64,000 bases of DNA from JACOTK01 sp963743945 (GCA_963743945.1 CAVURO010000011.1:40814-104813), one strand, 5' to 3'; shown: positions 8,561 through 16,958, counted from the stretch's first letter. Made by a program: numbers and translations. Notes: generated by a model not told the origin, from the letters alone.

Positions 8561-9555
8561 GCCCGGTCATCGATTCGAGCGCGATGCCCTGGATGGACAT
8601 TCAGAACCGCATCGCCGAGATTCAGGGACGATTCTCGACGGCTCGGCCGCCCATGGCCTACGGGACGCCCTCGGAGACATCGTTTGCCGATGTCCTCGCG
8701 AAGAGCGTCGGGGCGGGAAGGTCGGAAGACATCGATCTCGCCGATCCGGCGTCGGCGAGCGACGGTCGCGCAACCGGTGAACGAGTGGTTGAACTGGCCA
8801 TGCAGCACCTGGGCACGCCCTATGTCTGGGGAGGCGAAACTCCCGGAACCGGCTTCGACTGCTCTGGCCTTGTTCAGTACGTCTACCAACAGGTGGGTAT
8901 CGAGCTTCCCCGCGTCAGCCGTGACCAGGCCAGAGCCGGCGTCCCCGTGTCGGGTATGGCGAACGCGAGGCCGGGAGACCTGCTTGCCTTCAACAGCCCG
9001 GTCGATCACATCGGCATCTATGCCGGTGACAACATGATGATCGTCGCCCCCAAACGTGGGGACGTCGTGAAGCTCCAGCAGGTTACGGCCCCACCCACGG
9101 CCATCCGCCGCGTGCTGCCCGATGACAGGACCTTGCACAACGAAAGGTCGGACCGGGGAAGCCCGAGCATTGCCGCAACCGCCTTCGACGACCTCTTCGC
9201 CGCGGCCGGTGAACAGTACGGCATCTCGCCGAGTCTCCTGGCTGCCGTCGCCCGGGCAGAGTCAGGACTCAACCCGCGTGCAGTCAGCAAGGCGGGTGCA
9301 CAGGGACTCATGCAGCTGATGCCGTCGACCGCATCAGGTCTTGGCGTGGATCCGTTCTCGCCCGCCGAGGCGGTCGACGGCGCTGCACGTCTCCTGTCCT
9401 CGTATCTCAACGAATACGGCTCGGTGGAGACAGCTCTCGCTGCGTACAACGCCGGGCCGGGAGCGGTCGCTCGTTACGGCGGCGTGCCGCCGTTTGCCGA
9501 AACCCAGGCCTACATCCAACGCGTCATGTCCTTGATGGAAGGAATCAACCCATGA
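8557..9555 (+). CDS. Two-domain peptidoglycan hydrolase: NlpC/P60 endopeptidase plus lytic transglycosylase
   Basis: The 332-residue product has two cell-wall domains. The NlpC/P60 cysteine peptidase spans about residues 72-185, with TPYVWGG, the catalytic GFDCSGLVQYVY cysteine and the DHIGIYAG histidine. The lytic transglycosylase (SLT) spans about 205-330, with the catalytic glutamate in ARAESGLNPRAVS, then GLMQLMPSTA and AYNAGPGAV. There is no signal peptide, but the N-terminus contains a SFADVLAKS segment like flagellar secretion substrates. Placed between fliJ and fliK and overlapping both by 4 nt, it probably opens the wall for the rod, the job of FlgJ elsewhere. That role is inference. 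Confidence 0.88.
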   Translation: MSPVIDSSAMPWMDIQNRIAEIQGRFSTARPPMAYGTPSETSFADVLAKSVGAGRSEDIDLADPASASDGRATGERVVELAMQHLGTPYVWGGETPGTGFDCSGLVQYVYQQVGIELPRVSRDQARAGVPVSGMANARPGDLLAFNSPVDHIGIYAGDNMMIVAPKRGDVVKLQQVTAPPTAIRRVLPDDRTLHNERSDRGSPSIAATAFDDLFAAAGEQYGISPSLLAAVARAESGLNPRAVSKAGAQGLMQLMPSTASGLGVDPFSPAEAVDGAARLLSSYLNEYGSVETALAAYNAGPGAVARYGGVPPFAETQAYIQRVMSLMEGINP

Positions 9556-10937
9556 GCATGAACCTACCGATGGTGATCCTCGACGCCGCTCCCCCCGCCG
9601 GCTCGACCCCGACGGGTGGAGCGGCCCGAGGACGCGCCACTGCAGAGGTCAACCGAAAGGTCGAACTTCAGACCGAGGGAGACCACGAGACCGTCGGAGC
9701 CGAGCATGGCCCCGACCGCTTCGGGGACCTGCTGGCTTCGCTGTTCGCGTCGTTCACGCACGGCCCACCGACCTCGTCCACACCGACCTCGTCCACACCG
9801 ACCGCTGGGAACGATGGAATCCCCCTGGAGGCCCAGGCGACTGCGGCCGTCGACCTCGAGCTCGCCGGGATGGGTGTCCTGGGATCACCAAACCGGCGAG
9901 GCTTGCATGGCATCACCTCCATGCGAGCCGCGCTTGACGCGTCCCTCACCGCCTCGCTTCACGCCGGCGATCTCGCGGAGGGCGTGGTTGACGCCATCAC
10001 CGATGCAGTCACCGACGCACAGGCAATGGCCCGGTCGATGCAGGCGAGTGTGACCGCCCACCTCGCACATGGGCATGCATCGCTCGAGGTTGCCGCTGCG
10101 GCCACGGTGTCCATCGAACACGGAGCCGCCGGCCTCGATCTCGATGTTGATCTCGGTATCGGCGGGGACGGGGATGCGACTCCGGTGGAGACAGACCTGC
10201 CCGGCTCAACCGGCCAACACGACGCTGCGAGCTCGCTCCAATCCTCCTTCGTCGCGAACCTGAAGCTGGGCTCAGCGACAAGGCGAGGGGGTGGGCAGGA
10301 TCAACCGGCCCATGCGTCAGCGGAACACCTGGTGTCCCTGCAGCTCGGCGAGTCCGGATCACCCGCGGCAACGCCCGGATCCGACGAACACGGGCGAAGC
10401 GACGTTGGCATCGATGCCGACCTTGTCGCCGGCTTCTCCGGCAGGATCGAGGCAGGACCCCGGCAGCCCCAATCCGTGGCACCGACCACATCTCCGGGTC
10501 ACCCGCCGAGCTCTGCACCGATGGCCCACACGCAATTGGTCGATGCCGTGGCACCGTTGCGTCACCGCGGAGACGGCAGCTACGACCTGACGCTGGAACT
10601 GCACCCTGCCGAGCTCGGTGCTGTCCGGGTGCGAGCGGTGTTCGAGAACGGAACGATCCAGCTGCATCTGCAGGCCGACCACCCTGCAACCCGGGACCTG
10701 CTTCAGGGCTCCCTCGCCGGCCTACGAACAGCGCTCGACGACGCGGGGTTGAGCACCGGCCAACTCTCCGTCGCCACCCAGGCCGACCGGGATGGGTCCG
10801 CGGGTGGCTTCACCGGGCAACCAGGTGGTGCGCCAGGTCACGTCGCAACGCCGTTCGCGAGCCCCGACACGGTCGACGAACCGGACTCGACCGGGCCCAA
10901 CCCAACGTCGTCGACCGCGGTCGACGTCCTGCTCTGA
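9552..10937 (+). CDS. fliK: Flagellar hook-length control protein FliK
   Basis: FliK measures hook length and switches the export gate to late substrates. The 461-residue product has a long low-complexity ruler region rich in Ala, Asp, Gly and Thr, with a short tandem TSSTPTSSTPT, followed by the conserved C-terminal domain (about residues 340-415). That domain has the markers LTLELHPAELGAVRVR, QLHLQADHPATRDLL and LRTALDDAGL. The start overlaps the hydrolase stop, and flgD follows after 11 nt. Confidence 0.9.
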   Translation: MSMNLPMVILDAAPPAGSTPTGGAARGRATAEVNRKVELQTEGDHETVGAEHGPDRFGDLLASLFASFTHGPPTSSTPTSSTPTAGNDGIPLEAQATAAVDLELAGMGVLGSPNRRGLHGITSMRAALDASLTASLHAGDLAEGVVDAITDAVTDAQAMARSMQASVTAHLAHGHASLEVAAAATVSIEHGAAGLDLDVDLGIGGDGDATPVETDLPGSTGQHDAASSLQSSFVANLKLGSATRRGGGQDQPAHASAEHLVSLQLGESGSPAATPGSDEHGRSDVGIDADLVAGFSGRIEAGPRQPQSVAPTTSPGHPPSSAPMAHTQLVDAVAPLRHRGDGSYDLTLELHPAELGAVRVRAVFENGTIQLHLQADHPATRDLLQGSLAGLRTALDDAGLSTGQLSVATQADRDGSAGGFTGQPGGAPGHVATPFASPDTVDEPDSTGPNPTSSTAVDVLL

Positions 10938-10948
10938 GGAGAACTGTC

Positions 10949-11350
10949 ATGCCCACCCCGATCACACCCGGCACCCCTGTCAATGCTCCACCGGCGCCAC
11001 CGCCGACCGCGCCCGACAATGGTCTGGGAAAGGACGCCTTCCTGAAGTTGCTCGTCGCGCAGCTTCGCTATCAAGACCCCATGAAGCCGGCCGGCAGCGC
11101 CGAGTTCATGGCCCAGACCGCTCAGTTCACCATGGTCGAGAAGCTCGAGGAGTTGACCGCATCGCAGCGCGAGACCGGAGCCACAGGACTGATCGGGCGA
11201 CAGATCACCTACCTGAACAGCGCCGGTGAGTTCGCAACCGGCGTCGTCACCGGCTTTCGCGCCACCCCCGGGGGTCCACTCCTGAAGGTGGGCGAGAACG
11301 AAGTTCTGTACAGCGCCATCTCGGAGGTCAGCCAGGCCCCGCCTCCCTGA
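10949..11350 (+). CDS. flgD: Hook-capping protein FlgD
   Basis: FlgD is the temporary cap needed for hook polymerisation. The 133-residue product is a short form with the conserved N-terminal block (LGKDAFLKLLVAQLRYQDPM followed by KP and EFMAQTAQFTMVEKLEEL) and a short TLIGRQI-like segment. It lacks the C-terminal tudor/fibronectin part of the E. coli protein, as in many Gram-positive FlgDs. A GAGGAG ribosome site lies 7 nt before the ATG. Confidence 0.94.
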   Translation: MPTPITPGTPVNAPPAPPPTAPDNGLGKDAFLKLLVAQLRYQDPMKPAGSAEFMAQTAQFTMVEKLEELTASQRETGATGLIGRQITYLNSAGEFATGVVTGFRATPGGPLLKVGENEVLYSAISEVSQAPPP

Positions 11351-11413
11351 CGGTCCCTCATACAGCAATGACAAGGTCATCAACCAAAGCACAAACCGAA
11401 AGGAACCAGATCC

Positions 11414-12658
11414 ATGTTGCGCTCAATGTTCTCAGGAGTCTCCGGTCTTCGCAGTCACCAGACGATGATGGATGTCATCGGCAACAACATCGCCAACGTC
11501 AACACGGCAGGCTACAAGTCCAGCTCGGTCATCTTTCAGGATCTGCTCAGTCAGCTCCTCCGAGGCGCCGGGGGTGCACAAAACGGCATAGGGGGCAGCA
11601 ATCCTGTTCAGGTTGGCCTCGGCGTGAAGTTGGCCGCGATCAGCACCAACTTCAACCAGGGAGCCGCCCAGCTCACCGGTCGATCCAACGACCTGTCCAT
11701 CGCGGGCGACGGTTTCTTCATCGTCAAGTCCGACAGCGAGACCCTCTACACCCGCGCAGGCTCACTGTCCTTCGACACCAGCGGGCAACTTGTCGCCCCC
11801 GACGGAGGCATCGTCCAGGGTTGGATGGCCCAGGCGGGCGTGATCAACACCAACGAGGCCATCGGAAATCTCCAACTCCCCTTGGGGACTCTCCTGCCGC
11901 CGACACGCACGACCGTAGCGGAGCTGTTCGGCAACCTTCCGGCGAACGCCACCGTCTACGCGGCAGGCCCGCCCGAGTCCGGTACCCGCATCGTCACCTC
12001 TACGACGGTCTACGACGGTCAGGGACTCGAGTACCCGGTCACGTACGAGTTCCTCAACACCGGTGCGAACGCCTGGACGCTCAACGTCCGCGACGCGGCC
12101 GCAGCGATCATCGGCACCAGCGGCGCAGGAGGCCTGACCTTCGACGCCGCGACCGGTGTGCTGGTGGGCCCGTCCAACATCGTGGTCACTCCGCCCGGCG
12201 CCTCCTGGGGTGGTGGAACCTTTGATCTCTCCACGACAGGGCTCTCGCAGTTCGGCACGCAACGAACCGTCACCCCGTTGAGCCAAAATGGATCGACCAT
12301 GGGCTCGCTGCAGTCGTTCACGATCGGGCAGGACGGCACCCTTACGGGCGTCTTCTCCAACGGCCTGACCCAGGCAATCGGCCAGATCGCCCTGGCGGGC
12401 TTCAACAACCCCGGGGGCCTCGAGAAGGCGGGCAACTCCATGTTCCGCTCGACGGTGAACTCCGGGCTCGCCCAGGTGGGCATCACGGGCTCGGGCGGGC
12501 GAGGCCTCCTGAACGGCGGCACCCTGGAGATGTCGAACGTCGACCTTGCCGCGGAGTTCACGAACCTCATCGTCGCCCAGCGAGGGTTTCAGGCAAACTC
12601 CCGCATCATCAGCGCCTCCGACGAGCTCCTCCAGGACCTGGTGAACCTCAAGCGATGA
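11414..12658 (+). CDS. flgE: Flagellar hook protein FlgE
   Basis: FlgE builds the flexible hook. The 414-residue product has the axial N-terminus (SMFSGVSGLRSHQTMMDVIG, then NNIANVNTAGYKSS), the FlgE/F/G central markers (DLSIAGDGFFIV and LYTRAGSLSFD) and the C-terminal helix (EFTNLIVAQRGFQANSRI). An AAAGGAA ribosome site lies 8 nt before the ATG. It is followed by a strong hairpin and a new promoter, so it probably ends the early operon. Confidence 0.95.
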   Translation: MLRSMFSGVSGLRSHQTMMDVIGNNIANVNTAGYKSSSVIFQDLLSQLLRGAGGAQNGIGGSNPVQVGLGVKLAAISTNFNQGAAQLTGRSNDLSIAGDGFFIVKSDSETLYTRAGSLSFDTSGQLVAPDGGIVQGWMAQAGVINTNEAIGNLQLPLGTLLPPTRTTVAELFGNLPANATVYAAGPPESGTRIVTSTTVYDGQGLEYPVTYEFLNTGANAWTLNVRDAAAAIIGTSGAGGLTFDAATGVLVGPSNIVVTPPGASWGGGTFDLSTTGLSQFGTQRTVTPLSQNGSTMGSLQSFTIGQDGTLTGVFSNGLTQAIGQIALAGFNNPGGLEKAGNSMFRSTVNSGLAQVGITGSGGRGLLNGGTLEMSNVDLAAEFTNLIVAQRGFQANSRIISASDELLQDLVNLKR

Positions 12659-12695
12659 CCACTCCCCTGACCTGAGGGAGGGGAGCGTAGACAGC

Positions 12696-12730
12696 CGAAG
12701 ACGGCGGGCCCTCGTGGCCCGCCGTCTTCG
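12696..12730 (+). terminator. Strong hairpin after flgE
   Basis: A perfect 15-bp stem (CGAAGACGGCGGGCC with its complement) closes a CTCGT loop. There is no clear T-tract, so it may be a weak rho-independent terminator or an RNA processing/stability element. It sits between flgE and the promoter of the flbD-mot operon. Confidence 0.75.
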
Positions 12731-12738
12731 CGCAATTC

Positions 12739-12766
12739 CTCATCTGGATGACGACAATGCCGATGA
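12739..12766 (+). promoter_or_regulatory. Sigma-28-like promoter upstream of flbD-motA-motB
   Basis: CTCAT (12739-12743), 15-nt spacer, GCCGATGA (12759-12766). It lies directly after the flgE hairpin and about 55 nt before flbD. It differs from the local consensus by one base in the -35 half. Confidence 0.55.
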
Positions 12767-12819
12767 ATCAGTTGCTCGACCCAGGAATCCGTCACAACCG
12801 AAGATCAGGAACGACACCC

Positions 12820-13077
12820 ATGATCATGCTCACACGACTCAACGGTCAGGCATTTGCGCTCAACTGCGACCTGGTCGAACGCATCGACATCACCCCCGAC
12901 ACCGTCATCACCCTCGTCGACGGAACCAAGTACCTCGTCACAGAGTCGGCCCAGGACATCATCGTGTTGATCCGAGAGTATCGCGCGTCCATCGTCGCTC
13001 ATTCCCATCACCTCGACACCCATCGAGCCGCGATCCCCTCGTTGCGCGTCGTCACCGAAGTCAACGACGAGGGCTGA
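12820..13077 (+). CDS. flbD: Flagellar FlbD family protein
   Basis: This 85-residue product starts MIMLTRLNGQAFALNCDLVE, the hallmark of the small FlbD family found next to motA in Gram-positive flagellar operons, followed by TPDTVITLVDGTKYLV. The ATG at 12820 has AGGA 9 nt upstream; an upstream in-frame ATG at 12748 would add a non-conserved extension. FlbD function is poorly defined and possibly concerns stator or swarming control. This protein is not the Caulobacter response regulator of the same name. Confidence 0.92.
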   Translation: MIMLTRLNGQAFALNCDLVERIDITPDTVITLVDGTKYLVTESAQDIIVLIREYRASIVAHSHHLDTHRAAIPSLRVVTEVNDEG

Positions 13078-13079
13078 TC

Positions 13080-13856
13080 ATGGATCCGGCGACGATCATC
13101 GGTATCGTGCTCGCGTTTGGAGCAGTCATGGTCTCCATGGTGATGGAGGGGGGAAATCCTGCCTCCATCCTGCTTCCTCCCGCGATGCTTCTGGTGTTCG
13201 GTGGAACCTTCGGCGTCGCCATGGCCTGTGGTCTCATGAAGGACACCGCTGCGCTCGGAGGAGCCATCAAGGGCGCCCTGGCGTCGAAGAAGCATTCCGC
13301 GGAGGAAACGGTCACCAAGCTCGTGGAGTTCGCCGAGCTCGCGCGCCGGGAGGGACTGCTCGCCCTGGAGGACGCGGCCAAGTCCATCGACGATCCCTTC
13401 ATCAAGAAGGGGCTCGAGCTGGCGGTGGACGGAACGGACCCGGATGAGCTGCGCGAGATCCTCGAGGCGGAGATCGCAACGAAGCGATCGGACGACAAGG
13501 CCGGCGCCAAGTTCTTCGCCGACATGGGAGGCTTTGCGCCCACCCTCGGCATCATCGGTACCGTTCTCGGCCTGATCCACGTGCTCGAGAACCTCAGCGA
13601 GCCCGAGAAGCTGGGTCACCTCATCGCCGGGGCATTCGTCGCCACGTTGTGGGGCGTCATGAGCGCAAACGTCTTCTGGCTGCCGATGGCGAGCAAGCTC
13701 AAGCGCGTCGCCGAGATCGAGGCCCACCACATGGAGCTCATCGTCGAGGGGGTTCTCTCCATCCAGGCCGGCGCAAATCCACGAATCATCCAGCAGAAGC
13801 TGCTGTCCTTCCTTCCTGCGAAGGAACGACCGGCCGATGAGGACAAGGCTGCCTGA
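13080..13856 (+). CDS. motA: Flagellar stator protein MotA
   Basis: MotA forms the proton channel with MotB and drives FliG. The 258-residue product has four hydrophobic segments (residues about 3-25, 33-50, 150-172 and 182-205), the family FVATLWGVMSANVFWLP segment and GFAPTLGIIGTVLGL with the conserved channel prolines. The start is taken at the ATG 2 nt after the flbD stop; the longer open frame upstream overlaps flbD and is not conserved. The TGATCATG junction is repeated exactly at the motA/motB boundary. Confidence 0.95.
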   Translation: MDPATIIGIVLAFGAVMVSMVMEGGNPASILLPPAMLLVFGGTFGVAMACGLMKDTAALGGAIKGALASKKHSAEETVTKLVEFAELARREGLLALEDAAKSIDDPFIKKGLELAVDGTDPDELREILEAEIATKRSDDKAGAKFFADMGGFAPTLGIIGTVLGLIHVLENLSEPEKLGHLIAGAFVATLWGVMSANVFWLPMASKLKRVAEIEAHHMELIVEGVLSIQAGANPRIIQQKLLSFLPAKERPADEDKAA

Positions 13857-13858
13857 TC

Positions 13859-14668
13859 ATGGCGTCCCGGCGCAGGAAGGCCGCTCACGAGGAGGAGCAC
13901 GAGAACCACGAGCGTTGGCTGATCACCTACGCCGACATGATCACCCTGCTCATGGTGTTGTTCATCGTGCTCTATTCGATCGGCCAGGTCGACCTGGCGA
14001 AATTCGAGAAGTTGCGCGTCGGGCTCCCGAACTCGGGGGGCAAGCCGATCGCGGGGCCCGGGCCCCTGGACGGGGGTCCCAGCGTGCTGGGTGGTCCTTC
14101 CCTGATCAAGGAGACGCCCCTCACCCAGGATGCGACGGCCGCGCTGCGTGAGAAGCAGACGCAGGAAAAGGCCTTCCGGGAAGATCAGAAGGAGCTCAGG
14201 CAGACCAAGGACGAGATCACCAAGGAACTGGCGGCGGTCGGACTTTCCGACGCCGTCCTCTTTCGGCTGGAGGCACGTGGTCTCATCGTCGTCATCGCCT
14301 CCGATCGCGTGCTCTTCGACACCGGTTCGGACGTCATCAGCGCGGCAGGGAACGAGGTCTTGGATCACCTCATCGGTCCGATCTCCATGGTGGACAACCG
14401 GGTGAGCGTCGAGGGACACACCGACAACACCCCCATCCACGGCGGTGGGCGCTTCCCCACCAACTGGGAGCTCTCGACCACGCGTGCGACATCGGTGGCC
14501 CGTCACATCGAGCAGCGGGGAGTCAGCTCACCACGCCTGTCCGCCGTGGGCTATGGCGAATACTCCCCCACGGCTTCCAACGACACCGACGAGGGACGCA
14601 CGGCAAATCGGCGAGTCGAGATCGTCGTGCATGCAAAGGTGCAGGACCCGGACGCGAAAGGTACCTGA
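13859..14668 (+). CDS. motB: Flagellar stator protein MotB
   Basis: MotB anchors the stator to peptidoglycan and carries the proton-binding aspartate. The 269-residue product has the cytoplasmic charged start (RRRKAAHEEEHENHERWL), then ITYADMITLLMVLFIVLYS, in which the Asp of YADM is the channel residue. A plug/linker helix follows, and then an OmpA-like domain with SVEGHTDNTPI and a C-terminal ANRRVEIVV. It follows motA by 2 nt. Confidence 0.95.
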   Translation: MASRRRKAAHEEEHENHERWLITYADMITLLMVLFIVLYSIGQVDLAKFEKLRVGLPNSGGKPIAGPGPLDGGPSVLGGPSLIKETPLTQDATAALREKQTQEKAFREDQKELRQTKDEITKELAAVGLSDAVLFRLEARGLIVVIASDRVLFDTGSDVISAAGNEVLDHLIGPISMVDNRVSVEGHTDNTPIHGGGRFPTNWELSTTRATSVARHIEQRGVSSPRLSAVGYGEYSPTASNDTDEGRTANRRVEIVVHAKVQDPDAKGT

Positions 14669-14669
14669 G

Positions 14670-15185
14670 ATGGGATTGGGAAAGAAGAAGAGCGATCAGG
14701 GCGAGGGAGCCAACACCGGCGGCGCAAAGAAGGGAAAGAGCAATCTGGTCCCCGCCGTCGTCGTCGCCATCGGCCTCGTGGCCGGGGCAAAGGTCATGGG
14801 TGGCGGCGGCGGTGACAAGTCCTCGACGCCCGCCGGGATATCTGCGGAGACAACCACCACGACCACCGAGCCCGAGGGTGAACGGGTCAAGCTGGACTCC
14901 GTCACCTTGAACGTGAGTGACGGCAGATTCCTGAAGGTCGGCATCACCCTCCAACTTCGCCACGGAGCAAAGGTCGAGGGTGGAGGGGAAGGCAAGGAGG
15001 ACACGGCTGTCGTCTGGGCCAAGGCGCTGGACCTGACCATCGAGGTCCTCGGCGGCAAGAGCTACCAGGAGCTCGTGACGCCGGCGGGACGCGAGAGCGC
15101 CAAGGAGCTCCTGCTCGAGCATCTGGACGAGGCCTACCACGGTGATATCGAGACGCTCTACTTCACCGAATTCGTCATGCAGTAG
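14670..15185 (+). CDS. fliL: Flagellar basal-body-associated protein FliL
   Basis: FliL is a single-pass membrane protein that surrounds the stator. The ~171-residue product has a basic N-terminus (GLGKKKSDQ), one membrane segment (NLVPAVVVAIGLVAGAKVM, about residues 26-44), a Thr-rich linker and a conserved FliL domain ending in TLYFTEFVMQ, the family C-terminus. The ATG overlaps the last base region of motB. About 50 nt separate it from fliM, and this gap contains a promoter. Confidence 0.92.
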   Translation: MGLGKKKSDQGEGANTGGAKKGKSNLVPAVVVAIGLVAGAKVMGGGGGDKSSTPAGISAETTTTTTEPEGERVKLDSVTLNVSDGRFLKVGITLQLRHGAKVEGGGEGKEDTAVVWAKALDLTIEVLGGKSYQELVTPAGRESAKELLLEHLDEAYHGDIETLYFTEFVMQ

Positions 15186-15203
15186 GCACCGCCGGGCGAC
15201 CAG

Positions 15204-15231
15204 CTCAAGTACCTGCACTATCGACCGATGG
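15204..15231 (+). promoter_or_regulatory. Sigma-28-like promoter placed for a leaderless fliM transcript
   Basis: CTCAA (15204-15208), 15-nt spacer, ACCGATGG (15224-15231). The fliM ATG is at 15238, 6 nt after the -10 element. Transcription would therefore start at or next to the start codon. This fits the lack of a Shine-Dalgarno sequence before fliM. Confidence 0.6.
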
Positions 15232-15237
15232 GATGAC

Positions 15238-16158
15238 ATGAAGTCGGCCACCACAGGGACGTCCCAATCCGGTCCGCTTCCCTATGATTTCCGACGCCCC
15301 AACAAGTTCAACCGCGAACATGTGCGAGCACTGCAGATTGCCAACGAAACGTTCGCTCGCCAGTTCACGACGGTGCTCTCCACCACCTTGCGCTCGGTCT
15401 CCCAGGTTTCGCTGAAACAGGTCAGCCAGTACACCTACGACGAGTACATCAGAGACATCCCCAACCCTTCCTACCTCGCCGTCCTTTCGCTCGCCCCATT
15501 GGCCGGAGCGTCGTTGTTTCACATCCCACTTCCGGTCGTCATGACGATCATCGATCGATTGCTCGGCGGTACCGGTGGCGGAGATCTACCCGGGCGCCAG
15601 CTCACCGACATCGAACAGGCGCTCTTCCAGAACTTCATGGGCCGTGTGCTCCACGAGCTCCAGTACGGCTTCGAGGCCCTCGCGAGCATCCAGCCGACCA
15701 TGCTGCATCAAGAGTCCAATCCCCAATTCGCCCAGATCTCGTCCGCCACCGACATGGTCGTCGTCATCTCCTACGACATCCGCATCGGCACCGTCGAGGA
15801 CACGGCGACCCTGTGCATCCCCTTCACCTCGCTGCAGCCCGTCCTGGACGAGATCGTCGGCAACGCCTTGCTGAACGGCCGGGTGGCGGTCGACCCGTTG
15901 GCCGTCCAGAGCGTCATCAGCAGCAGGCTCGACAACGCTCCCCTCGATGTCAGCGTTCGGTTCAGGGAGGTCACCCTCCCCTCCGTGGAGATCGTCAACC
16001 TGCGGCCCGGGGACATCCTGCCCCTCCGTCACGCCACTGATCTCGCCCTCGCCGTGTCGATTGCCGGGGTTCCCTGCTACCGCGGCGTGGCCGGGCGCAA
16101 GGGCAAACGACTGGCGTGCCTGATCGTCGATACAAGCGAGCACAACGAGGCACCATGA
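15238..16158 (+). CDS. fliM: Flagellar motor switch protein FliM
   Basis: FliM is the middle C-ring protein that binds CheY-P. The 306-residue product has the family start of the middle domain (YDFRRPNKFNREHVRALQ), GGTGG and a C-terminal SpoA domain (VSVRFREVTLPSVEIVNLRP). The usual N-terminal CheY-binding peptide (LSQxEIDALL) is not evident in front of YDFRRP, where only about 15 residues precede it. I chose this ATG because it follows a promoter by 6 nt; the open frame upstream lies within fliL. The stop overlaps the fliN ATG. Confidence 0.93.
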   Translation: MKSATTGTSQSGPLPYDFRRPNKFNREHVRALQIANETFARQFTTVLSTTLRSVSQVSLKQVSQYTYDEYIRDIPNPSYLAVLSLAPLAGASLFHIPLPVVMTIIDRLLGGTGGGDLPGRQLTDIEQALFQNFMGRVLHELQYGFEALASIQPTMLHQESNPQFAQISSATDMVVVISYDIRIGTVEDTATLCIPFTSLQPVLDEIVGNALLNGRVAVDPLAVQSVISSRLDNAPLDVSVRFREVTLPSVEIVNLRPGDILPLRHATDLALAVSIAGVPCYRGVAGRKGKRLACLIVDTSEHNEAP

Positions 16159-16958
16159 CTGTGTTGCACCCGGATAACGAGACTTCCTTCCTTGCTCTCC
16201 AGGCATGTGCCGGAGTGCTGCAGGGCATCCTGCCCGGAGCCGAGCAAGCCGGCATCGAGCCGATCACCTCTGCCGAAGCCGTGGACACGCTCGCTCAGGA
16301 GGGTTGGCGGGCGATCTCCTCCCGACTGGAAGGCCTCGAAGCGACCTTGATCTTCGCACTCTCGCCCGCTCCGGCGACGGTGCTGCTCGATCACCTCGAC
16401 CAGGCCGACGAGACGACGTCGCCGGTGACCCCGCTGTTCGATCAACTCGGAGCCATGATCGGCGAAAGCGTGGGCGTCGAGATCTCCGTGGACAACTCAC
16501 AGGAGATCTCCCGCGAGGACGTCGTCCGTCTTCACGTGCATGACGATGCGCTGATCGCAGCGCTGCGCACCACGGATCAAGTCCTCGCGCTCCTGATCGT
16601 TCGCTACGACGACGCCGAGGGCACGGAAGGTCATGTTCCCAACCTGGCGATGCACGAGTTCGGGCCTCTCGAGGTCGCGACGGTCACACCGGCAATCCGC
16701 TCGTTAGAGCTCCTCAGCGAGGTCGAGATGGGCGTAACCGCCGAGTTGGGCAGAACGAGGCTCCTGGTGAAGGACATCCTCGCTCTCACCCCGGGGTCCG
16801 TGATCGAGTTGGATCGCGCTGCCGGCAGCCCGATCGACGTGCTGGTGAATGGAACGCTGATCGCCCGGGGCGAAGTGGTCGTCATCGACGAGGAGTTCGG
16901 CATCCGCATCTCGGAGATCATCGGGTATGAAGCCGACCCGAAGGGCCGTCGCCGCTGA
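16155..16958 (+). CDS. fliN: Flagellar motor switch protein FliN (long, FliY-like)
   Basis: The product forms the bottom of the C ring. At 267 residues it is about twice the E. coli FliN length. A C-terminal SpoA domain (LLSEVEMGVTAELGRTRLLV, ILALTPGSVIELDRAAGSP, GEVVVIDEEFGIRISEII) follows an N-terminal domain of about 170 residues that looks like the CheC-type part of FliY. I do not see the paired E-x2-N phosphatase motifs of active CheC/FliY, so CheY-P hydrolysis is doubtful. It overlaps fliM by 4 nt and fliO by 1. Confidence 0.9.
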   Translation: MTVLHPDNETSFLALQACAGVLQGILPGAEQAGIEPITSAEAVDTLAQEGWRAISSRLEGLEATLIFALSPAPATVLLDHLDQADETTSPVTPLFDQLGAMIGESVGVEISVDNSQEISREDVVRLHVHDDALIAALRTTDQVLALLIVRYDDAEGTEGHVPNLAMHEFGPLEVATVTPAIRSLELLSEVEMGVTAELGRTRLLVKDILALTPGSVIELDRAAGSPIDVLVNGTLIARGEVVVIDEEFGIRISEIIGYEADPKGRRR

